Shown here piece after piece: positions 1 through 5,568 of a stretch of 8,007 bases of DNA. Under the pieces are notes generated by a model. The model was not told the DNA's origin. It ran no database searches and saw only the letters and a list, made by a program, of their open reading frames with translations. The DNA is from Candidatus Delongbacteria bacterium (lineage in GTDB: Bacteria; UBA4055): NCBI GenBank assembly GCA_013139625.1, contig WTAK01000232.1, positions 1 to 8,007 of the forward strand, in the 5' to 3' direction. Positions within the stretch are counted from its first letter, which is position 1; each line of letters opens with the position of its first letter. Made by a program: the position numbers and the translations under genes.

Positions 1-51
1 CAAAGCCTTATCATATAAATTACAAATAATAAAATATTCGGGAGGTCTAAG

Positions 52-1215
52 ATGAAAAAGTGGTTTTCTTTATTTCTTATGATTACGATAGCAGGATTGA
101 TTTTCATGTCTTGCAGTGACGATGATGAAGGTACAACAGCACCAGCAAATAGTGCACCTGTCGTCAGTAGTATCTCAGCAGAAATTTCGTCAGTTGAACA
201 AGGAGGTGTCATAACATTAACTTGTGATGCAACTGATGCTGATGGAGATGCTTTAACATATTCTTGGTCGGCAACAGGCGGTACAATAAGTGGTACAACT
301 TCAATAGAAACTTGGACAGCTCCGATGTCTGCGGCATACTATACAATAACATGTGAAATAAGCGATGGAACAGACACTGATACAGGAACTAAGTCAATCT
401 ATGTACTACCTGCAGATATGGTCGTCGTTCAGGGTGGAACATTCCAAATGGGTGATCATTTCGGTGGAGGATATCCAGCAGAACTTCCAGTTCACAGTGT
501 GGTAGTTAGCGATTTTATTATTGGAAAATATGAAGTTACACAATCTGAATGGGTAACTTATATGCCAACTGATACTTATGATTATGGAGTAGGAGATAAT
601 TATCCTGCTTATTATGTAAGTTGGTATGAAATAATGTTTTATTGTAACGAGAGGAGTATAGCCGAAAGCATAGATCCTTGCTATACGATAAGCAGTTCAA
701 CAAACCCAGATGATTGGGGTGCTATTCCACCGGCTACTTTTCCAGCAAGCAACGATTCAACATGGGACGCTGTAATATGTGACTGGAGTGCAAACGGTTA
801 CAGGCTACCGACTGAAGCGGAGTGGGAATATGCTGCGAGAGGAGGTATTCATAATGCGGATGATTACCTTTACAGTGGAAGTGATACAATAGATGATGTT
901 GCTTGGTATAACGTTAATTCAGTAAATGTTTCTCATCCTGTAGGGACAAAAGTATCTAATCAACTCGGGATTCATGATATGACCGGTAATTGTTATGAAT
1001 GGTGCTGGGACTGGAGTGATTATGATTATTATCAAGCTTGTGATAGCCTTGGGACTGTTACAGATCCTTATGGACCTGTAAGTGGCTCCGACCGTTTTCT
1101 CCGTGGCGGCTACTTTGATGGTGATGACGATGAATCTACGGTTGCGAGCCGTTACGACGACGGTCCAAGTGAGGGTAGTCGTACTGAAGGTTTCCGTGTT
1201 GTTAGAAGACCTTAG
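52..1215 (+). CDS. Surface lipoprotein with Ig/PKD-like domain and SUMF1/FGE-like C-type-lectin domain; candidate DGR target
   Basis: The 387-aa product begins with a lipoprotein signal (basic start, hydrophobic residues 5-19, Cys21 in IFMSC). The SDDDE that follows Cys21 resembles the acidic lipoprotein export signal of Bacteroidetes and suggests display on the outer surface. Residues about 34-118 look like a single Ig/PKD-like beta domain (DADGDALTYSW). Residues about 123-386 match the FGE-sulfatase/SUMF1 family: VVVQGGTFQMGD, GKYEVTQSEW, RLPTEAEWEYAARGG (251-265), HPVGTK, LGIHDMTGN, YEWCWDW, RGG and a final GFRVV. The paired cysteines that formylglycine-generating enzymes carry near the C-terminus are absent, so a ligand-binding rather than catalytic role is likely. 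The ATG is preceded by GGGAGG at 40-45, the best ribosome site in the window. The last ~37 codons differ sharply in composition from the rest (see the variable-repeat entry). The family call is firm; the binding function is inferred. Confidence 0.9.
   Translation: MKKWFSLFLMITIAGLIFMSCSDDDEGTTAPANSAPVVSSISAEISSVEQGGVITLTCDATDADGDALTYSWSATGGTISGTTSIETWTAPMSAAYYTITCEISDGTDTDTGTKSIYVLPADMVVVQGGTFQMGDHFGGGYPAELPVHSVVVSDFIIGKYEVTQSEWVTYMPTDTYDYGVGDNYPAYYVSWYEIMFYCNERSIAESIDPCYTISSSTNPDDWGAIPPATFPASNDSTWDAVICDWSANGYRLPTEAEWEYAARGGIHNADDYLYSGSDTIDDVAWYNVNSVNVSHPVGTKVSNQLGIHDMTGNCYEWCWDWSDYDYYQACDSLGTVTDPYGPVSGSDRFLRGGYFDGDDDESTVASRYDDGPSEGSRTEGFRVVRRP
1093..1203 (+). other. Candidate DGR variable repeat at the 3' end of the lipoprotein gene
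   Basis: This segment encodes residues 348-384, the end of the lectin-like domain, where known DGR target proteins carry their variable residues. Of 18 codons for conserved scaffold residues (RFLRGG, F, STVA, R, P, GFRVV), 16 contain no adenine. Of the 19 interspersed variable codons, 16 end in C or T and can be derived from AAC or AAT by changing only the first or second base (TAC, GAT, GAC, GGT, AGC, AGT, CGT, ACT). All five arginines here use CGT, while the five arginines elsewhere in the gene use AGA or AGG. By hand count, 1084-1203 is about 54% GC, well above the surrounding AT-rich sequence. This fits adenine-specific mutagenesis from a template rich in AAY codons. The adenine-free stretch at 1189-1203 could be the homing-initiation end. 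I see no template repeat or reverse transcriptase in the window. An alternative is an old cassette shared among paralogues. Confidence 0.58.
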
Positions 1216-1235
1216 GGAGAATAAATGACAAGTTT

Positions 1236-1267
1236 AGGGGACGATTTTAATTCGTCCCCTTTTTTTT
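1236..1267 (+). terminator. Rho-independent terminator after the lipoprotein gene (possibly doubling as a DGR cruciform)
   Basis: A perfect 9-bp stem, AGGGGACGA at 1236-1244 with TCGTCCCCT at 1252-1260, encloses a 7-nt loop and runs into eight T residues (1260-1267). It lies 20 nt past the stop codon and ends the upstream unit. DGR targets in phage BPP-1 and other systems carry a short inverted repeat just downstream of the variable repeat that promotes homing. The position here would suit that role, but the 7-nt loop and T-run favour termination. Confidence 0.9.
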
Positions 1268-1298
1268 ATTTTTAAACGATAATATATAATAAATATTA

Positions 1299-1327
1299 TT
1301 GTTTTTAGTCTTAGCTTGTAATATATT
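1299..1327 (+). promoter_or_regulatory. Candidate sigma-70-type promoter for the toxin-antitoxin cassette
   Basis: TTGTTT (1299-1304) and TATATT (1322-1327) are separated by 17 nt. The -10 matches the consensus at five of six positions, the -35 at only three. It lies after the upstream terminator and would leave a leader of about 60 nt before the ATG at 1392. The region is so AT-rich that chance matches are common; another TATAAT occurs at 1285-1290 without a convincing -35. Confidence 0.3.
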
Positions 1328-1329
1328 AC
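1318..1329. promoter_or_regulatory. 12-bp perfect palindrome over the candidate -10; possible operator
   Basis: GTAATATATTAC is its own reverse complement and covers the candidate -10 hexamer at 1322-1327. A smaller palindrome, ATTGCAAT (1332-1339), follows 2 nt later. Toxin-antitoxin cassettes often repress themselves through palindromes overlapping the promoter, so this is a plausible operator. However, no DNA-binding domain is obvious in either gene, and the AT-rich background makes chance palindromes fairly likely. Confidence 0.25.
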
Positions 1330-1391
1330 TTATTGCAATTAATTATAAGAGCATTGAAGATTTTAGTGTTGATTAATAAAGGTTTTTTCAT

Positions 1392-1970
1392 ATGAGAAAG
1401 TTATATATAATAGCAGGACCTAATGGAGCAGGTAAAACGACAGCTTCATATACTATTTTACCTGAAATATTTAAATGTAAAGAATTTATTAACGCAGACG
1501 AAATTGCAAGAGGAATATCACCATTTAATCCTGATCGAGTTGCTATTCAAGCAGGTAAGATAATGTTAAGAAGAATAAATGAACTTCTTGATGGTAATAT
1601 AACATTTGCGATAGAAACAACATTAGCGGCTAAAAACTTAATTAAGTATATTCATAAGGCTAAAGAAAAGGAATACGAAATTATTTTATTATTTCTAAAT
1701 TTAGATTCCGAAGAGTTAGCGATCAAAAGGGTTGAAACACGAGTAAAAGAGGGAGGTCATAATATCCCTAAGGAAACGATTATTCGAAGATATAAAAACG
1801 GACTAAAAAACTTTTTTCAAATATATGTACAAGTTGTAGATAAATGGATTATGGTTGATAATTCGGATAAAGTATTTCACTTTATTGCTGAGGGTTTCAA
1901 AAAAGAAGTATATGTTACAGACGAGAAAAAATGGGAAAATTTAATAAGAGAATATGATGAAAAAAAATAA
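1392..1970 (+). CDS. Zeta-toxin-family P-loop kinase
   Basis: The 192-aa protein has the features of the short zeta-toxin family (COG4185-like). It has a Walker A GPNGAGKT at 9-16, FINADEIAR (32-40) with the Asp36 expected to act as catalytic base, and FAIETTLA (72-79) matching the substrate-binding ETT element. A lid-like segment with RVKEGGHNIP and IIRRY lies at about 117-134. Classical zeta toxins phosphorylate UDP-N-acetylglucosamine and block peptidoglycan synthesis; whether this short form uses the same substrate cannot be told from sequence. A modest AAAGG (1378-1382) precedes the ATG by 9 nt. No epsilon-type antitoxin lies upstream. Instead a 55-aa reading frame overlaps its 3' end by 17 nt, so toxin comes first and its partner second. 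The gene ends in a run of eight A residues just before the stop. Family assignment is strong; activity as a toxin is inferred. Confidence 0.88.
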   Translation: MRKLYIIAGPNGAGKTTASYTILPEIFKCKEFINADEIARGISPFNPDRVAIQAGKIMLRRINELLDGNITFAIETTLAAKNLIKYIHKAKEKEYEIILLFLNLDSEELAIKRVETRVKEGGHNIPKETIIRRYKNGLKNFFQIYVQVVDKWIMVDNSDKVFHFIAEGFKKEVYVTDEKKWENLIREYDEKK

Positions 1971-2121
1971 ACAACTTCAAGAATTAGAAAAAAAAATAGC
2001 AGAAGGCCTAACCAAAGCACATAAAAAAATGATTATTTTTAAGAAATATAAAAATAGTCCTGTTATTATATCAAAAAATGGAAAAGTTATTAAAGTAAAA
2101 GCTGAAGATATATCATCTTAG
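1954..2121 (+). CDS. Small 55-aa protein overlapping the zeta-like gene; probable cognate antitoxin
   Basis: This frame opens with ATG ATG at 1954-1959 inside the toxin gene, in the +1 frame, and ends with TAG at 2119-2121. Two in-frame stops at 1942-1947 exclude an earlier start. The product is lysine-rich, with a helical N-terminal half (QLQELEKKIAEGLTKAHKK) and a beta-prone C-terminal half (SPVIISKNGKVIKVKAEDI). From memory, short proteins ending in a similar 'hydrophobic strand, xDGKVVxVPPEEI' element are common partners of COG4185 zeta-like kinases; the present tail fits that pattern. A weak AAGAG lies just before the start, and the overlap suggests translational coupling. Codon use matches its neighbours. 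Coding status is well supported by the precise fit between the toxin and miaB. The antitoxin role is inferred from position and general resemblance. Confidence 0.72.
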   Translation: MMKKNKQLQELEKKIAEGLTKAHKKMIIFKKYKNSPVIISKNGKVIKVKAEDISS

Positions 2122-2141
2122 TACAAAATGATTGATTTTCC

Positions 2142-2147
2142 AAAGGA
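2142..2147 (+). promoter_or_regulatory. Ribosome binding site that decides the miaB start
   Basis: AAAGGA ends 8 nt before the TTG at 2156, an ideal spacing. The alternative in-frame TTG at 2132 has no purine-rich sequence before it, and the conserved MiaB N-terminus begins only after 2156. Confidence 0.65.
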
Positions 2148-2155
2148 ATATTAAA

Positions 2156-3469
2156 TTGAATAAGACGTTTTACATAGAAACATATGGCTGTCAGATGAAT
2201 ACTGTTGATAGCGAGATAGTTACATCTATTCTTATCGGTGCAGGTTTTAAGCTTGTTGATGATATAAAAGAAGCTAATATTATTCTTTTGAATACTTGTG
2301 CAATCAGAGAAAAAGCTGTTGAGAGAGTGATAAACAAAATGGGGCAACATAAAGCTTTTATAAGATCAGGGAAACTTGAAATTGCAGGTATTTTAGGTTG
2401 TATTCCTGAGCACACAGGTGATGAACTTAAAGCAAAGCTTGATTTTATAAAGTTACAAGTAGGACCTGATAAATATCGAACTTTACCTCAGCTGATAAAA
2501 AATATCTACAAAGATAAAAAATATCACGAAGAACTGGATTTTGACATAGAGGAAAATTACGAAGATGTAACTCCGTATAGAAGTGAGCACACAAATGCTT
2601 TTATCTCGGTGATGCGTGGATGTAATAACTTTTGTACATATTGTGTTGTTCCTTATGTTCGTGGCAGAGAAAAAAGTCGGTCAATAGATTCGATAATCTC
2701 TGAGGTTGAAAAAACAATAGCTCAAGGTATTTCTGAGATAACATTGCTGGGACAAAATGTAAATTCATATGACTACAACGGTATAAGATTTCCTGAGTTA
2801 CTCCAAAAAGTTGCGGAAGTTAAAGGTATGAAAAGGCTTAAATTCGCAACTTCTCATGCTAAGGATCTATCTGAAGAATTAATTGATGTAATTGTTAAGA
2901 ATAACAATATATCGAATAGTTTTCACTTACCTTTTCAAGCCGGAAGTAATGAAGTTCTTAAGAATATGAACCGTGGCTATACGATAGAAGAATATCTGGC
3001 TAAGATAAAGATGATCAGAGAAAAGATACCTGATATTGCTATCACAACTGATGTAATCGTAGGATTTCCGGGAGAAACGAAAGAAGATTTTGAAGAAACT
3101 GTAAAAGTATTAAAAGATACTGAGTTTGACAATGCATTTATGTTCATTTACTCTGAAAGAAAGAATACAGCATCAGCTAAAAATTTCAAAGATGATGTTT
3201 CAAAGGAAGAGAAGGGTCGAAGACAGCAATTCATATCAGAACTTCAAAAGAAGATCGGTTTAGTACAATTGAAAAAGGATATTGGTAAAGTTACAGAAGT
3301 ATTGATCGAATCAGTAAGTAAAAAACGGGATGATCAGTATAAAGGCAGAACAGAGCAGAACAGAATAGTAATATTTGATAAGATCGATGACTGTAACATT
3401 GGAGATTATGTGAAAGTTAAGATAATCAAAGCTGAAGGAGTTACTCTGTTCGGTGAAATAGTAGAATGA
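2156..3469 (+). CDS. miaB: tRNA-2-methylthio-N6-(dimethylallyl)adenosine synthase (MiaB)
   Basis: MiaB is a radical-SAM enzyme with two iron-sulfur clusters that adds a methylthio group to N6-isopentenyladenosine at position 37 of tRNAs reading UNN codons. Counting from TTG 2156 (437 aa), the N-terminal MTTase domain holds the three cluster cysteines: Cys12 in YGCQMN, Cys48 in NTCAIREKA and Cys82 in LGCIPE. The radical-SAM CxxxCxxC is at 156-163 (RGCNNFCTYC), followed by the family signature VPYVRGREKSR. TLLGQNVNSY and HLPFQAGSNEVLKNMNRGYT follow, and the last ~60 residues form a TRAM RNA-binding domain. Length and N-terminus match bacterial MiaB. A minor oddity is SHAKD where most members have SHPKD. 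The start lies 34 nt after the small upstream gene with no terminator between. MiaB is preferred over the relatives MtaB and RimO because of the YGCQMN and RGCNNFCTYC motifs. Confidence 0.95.
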   Translation: MNKTFYIETYGCQMNTVDSEIVTSILIGAGFKLVDDIKEANIILLNTCAIREKAVERVINKMGQHKAFIRSGKLEIAGILGCIPEHTGDELKAKLDFIKLQVGPDKYRTLPQLIKNIYKDKKYHEELDFDIEENYEDVTPYRSEHTNAFISVMRGCNNFCTYCVVPYVRGREKSRSIDSIISEVEKTIAQGISEITLLGQNVNSYDYNGIRFPELLQKVAEVKGMKRLKFATSHAKDLSEELIDVIVKNNNISNSFHLPFQAGSNEVLKNMNRGYTIEEYLAKIKMIREKIPDIAITTDVIVGFPGETKEDFEETVKVLKDTEFDNAFMFIYSERKNTASAKNFKDDVSKEEKGRRQQFISELQKKIGLVQLKKDIGKVTEVLIESVSKKRDDQYKGRTEQNRIVIFDKIDDCNIGDYVKVKIIKAEGVTLFGEIVE

Positions 3470-3497
3470 AAATTATTAATATATGTAGGAGTTTTAA

Positions 3498-3917
3498 ATG
3501 AACTACGCAAAAAGAATATTCCAGTTGCTATTATTGTTCGTAATAATCTGGGTAACAGTACAAAATTACGAAGCAAAGGCGAATCTTAAGATATTTAATA
3601 AAGAGATCGTTGATGCATCAGTAATAATAGTAATTTTCTTTGCTTTGATAGTTGGAGGCTTGGTATCAGCATTTTTCTCAGCTTTAAAAGAATTTAAGAA
3701 TTCAAAAGAGCATAAAAGCGTGTTGAAAGAGCTAAAGCTTACTAACAAGGATCTTGAAATTAAGACAAAGGATCTTGTTATTGCAGTAAGTGACTTAGAG
3801 AAACTTAAGGTTGAAAATAATTCTTTTTCAAACGAGATAAAAACACTGAAAGAAGTCATGAAATATCCTAATAAGGCTATCAATACTGATGAAGGAAAAA
3901 AATTAATAGACTACTAA
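3498..3917 (+). CDS. LapA-like (DUF1049) small membrane protein with C-terminal coiled coil
   Basis: The 139-aa product has two predicted membrane helices, about residues 5-23 and 41-63, in the arrangement of LapA/DUF1049 proteins: a short VQN motif after the first helix and a glycine-containing second helix. Residues about 66-120 are charged and heptad-like (LKELKLTNKDLEIKTKDL and on), suggesting a cytoplasmic coiled coil. In E. coli the related LapA works with LapB in controlling LpxC and lipopolysaccharide synthesis; whether this protein has such a role is unknown, and no lapB neighbour is visible. TAGGAG (3486-3491) precedes the ATG. Its stop is one base from the nadB ATG, so the two are almost surely co-translated. 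The fold call is moderate; function is unassigned. Confidence 0.7.
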   Translation: MNYAKRIFQLLLLFVIIWVTVQNYEAKANLKIFNKEIVDASVIIVIFFALIVGGLVSAFFSALKEFKNSKEHKSVLKELKLTNKDLEIKTKDLVIAVSDLEKLKVENNSFSNEIKTLKEVMKYPNKAINTDEGKKLIDY

Positions 3918-3918
3918 T

Positions 3919-5556
3919 ATGAAAAAAATTTATGATTATCTGGTCATTGGAACTGGAGCAGCAGGACTATATTTCGCTATCCATGCGGCAAAGCATGGAA
4001 AAGTATTGCTCCTATCCAAAGATAAGATAAAAGATTCAAATACATACCTGGCTCAAGGTGGAATTGCATCGGTTGAAAAACCAAATGACAGTTTTGAAGA
4101 TCATATCCAGGATACTTTGGTAGCCGGAGATGAGCTTTGTAATTTAAAAGCAGTTGAGATGGTCGTAAAAGAAGCTCCGACCGTTATTGATGACTTAATA
4201 GATCTCGGTGCAAAATTCTCAAAAGAAACAAGGAAGGGTTTTTATTCTCTTCACAAGGAAGGCGGGCATACAAAAAGCCGAGTATTTCATTTCAAAGATG
4301 CAACAGGTAAGGAACTTGTCAGAGCATTAACGAAGAATGTAAAGTCGAATCCTAATATTGATATAATGGAAAATACGATCAGTATTGATCTTCTTACAGA
4401 ACATCAAAAGAAAAAAGTGAAGAAAGATCAGAAAGGTGTTACTTGCTTTGGTGCTTATGTTCTGAATATAAAGACTGATAAAGTAATGAAAATTCTTGCA
4501 AAGTCCACAATTCTTGCAACAGGTGGCGCAGGGCAGGTATATCTACACACATCAAATCCTTCACCTGCGACAGGAGATGGGATCGCAATGGCATATAGAG
4601 CCGGAGCAACAATTTCAAACTTGGAATTTTTTAAGTTCCATCCAACGACTTTATATACCGGTAAAACAGAAGAAAGCTCATTTCTCATAAGTGAAGCTCT
4701 TAGAGGATTTGGAGGTATATTAAAAACTCGAAAGAAAAAAGAATTTATGCACAAGTATCACAAATTAGCTTGCTTAGCTCCAAGAGATATTGTAGCCAGA
4801 GCAATTGATGCTGAGATGAAAAAAAGTGGTGATCCCTGTGTTTATATAGATGTGACAAATTTTTCAGCAAAGAAAGTAATAGACTCATTTCCGAATATTT
4901 ACAAGAAATGCCTTGAACATGGTATTGATATTACAAAAGAAATGATACCTGTAGTTCCAGCAGCTCATTATCAATGTGGTGGAGTAGAAGCAGATCTGAA
5001 TGGGCGTACAGATGTCAGAGGATTATTTGCGATCGGAGAAGTTGCTCAAAACGGTGTTCATGGAGCAAATAGATTAGCTTCGAATTCTCTTTTAGAAGCT
5101 TTGGTATTTGCGAAGAGATCAGCTGTATATTCCAAGCATTATCTTGAAAAATCGACATTAAATTTTTCAGGTATAAAAGAATGGCATTCAGAGAACTTTG
5201 AAAATGCGGAAGAAAAGATCATTGTATCATTTTTGAAGAATAATATTAAAGTATTAGCAAGTAGATTTGTAGGCATAGTGAGAAGTAAAGCTCGTCTAGA
5301 AATGGCTACAAAAATGGTCGATCTTATGCTTTGGCAGGTCAGGGATTATTATAATTCTACAAGGATCACAAAAGAGACTATTGAGTTGCGTAATCTTGCA
5401 GATGTTGCGAGTTTGCTCGTGAGATTTGCTGTTTTTAGAAAAGAATCCCGAGGATTGCATTATAACTTGGATTATTCTGAAAAAGATAATAAGAATTGGC
5501 AGAAGAATACCAGAATAAGAAGTTCAGGTAGAACCAGTAAGAAAGATGTAAATTAA
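3919..5556 (+). CDS. nadB: L-aspartate oxidase (NadB)
   Basis: NadB oxidises L-aspartate to iminoaspartate with FAD, the first step of de novo NAD synthesis; NadA then makes quinolinate. The 545-aa length matches the usual ~540. The FAD-binding GTGAAG is at 11-16, followed by SNTYLAQGGIAS (40-51). Active-site residues align almost number for number with the E. coli enzyme: Glu114 in EGGH, His241 in FKFHPT, Arg289 in PRD, His350 in AAHYQCGG and Arg385 in HGANRLASNSLLEA. The EGGHTKSRVFHFKDATG stretch separates it from succinate dehydrogenase flavoproteins, as does the absence of an adjacent iron-sulfur subunit. The C-terminal helical domain ends with FRKESRGLHYNLDY, also typical. nadA and nadC are not in the window. 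It starts 1 nt after the LapA-like gene and has no strong ribosome site of its own, consistent with coupling. Confidence 0.95.
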   Translation: MKKIYDYLVIGTGAAGLYFAIHAAKHGKVLLLSKDKIKDSNTYLAQGGIASVEKPNDSFEDHIQDTLVAGDELCNLKAVEMVVKEAPTVIDDLIDLGAKFSKETRKGFYSLHKEGGHTKSRVFHFKDATGKELVRALTKNVKSNPNIDIMENTISIDLLTEHQKKKVKKDQKGVTCFGAYVLNIKTDKVMKILAKSTILATGGAGQVYLHTSNPSPATGDGIAMAYRAGATISNLEFFKFHPTTLYTGKTEESSFLISEALRGFGGILKTRKKKEFMHKYHKLACLAPRDIVARAIDAEMKKSGDPCVYIDVTNFSAKKVIDSFPNIYKKCLEHGIDITKEMIPVVPAAHYQCGGVEADLNGRTDVRGLFAIGEVAQNGVHGANRLASNSLLEALVFAKRSAVYSKHYLEKSTLNFSGIKEWHSENFENAEEKIIVSFLKNNIKVLASRFVGIVRSKARLEMATKMVDLMLWQVRDYYNSTRITKETIELRNLADVASLLVRFAVFRKESRGLHYNLDYSEKDNKNWQKNTRIRSSGRTSKKDVN

Positions 5557-5568
5557 ATTTTATATAAT

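Noticed and set aside
52..1215. Annotation as an active formylglycine-generating (sulfatase-modifying) enzyme
   Set aside because: The C-terminal region where the catalytic cysteines should lie has none, and no sulfatase gene is present.
1224..1274. 16-codon reading frame running through the terminator hairpin
   Set aside because: It has no ribosome site, is built from the terminator stem and T-run, and resembles nothing known.
2090..2350. 86-aa minus-strand reading frame across the start of miaB
   Set aside because: It is antisense to a firmly identified gene and to the end of the small antitoxin-like gene, with no family resemblance or ribosome site.
4455..4754. Overlapping reading frames on both strands inside nadB
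   Set aside because: They are alternative-frame shadows of a conserved NadB region containing the His241 motif and show no independent coding signal.
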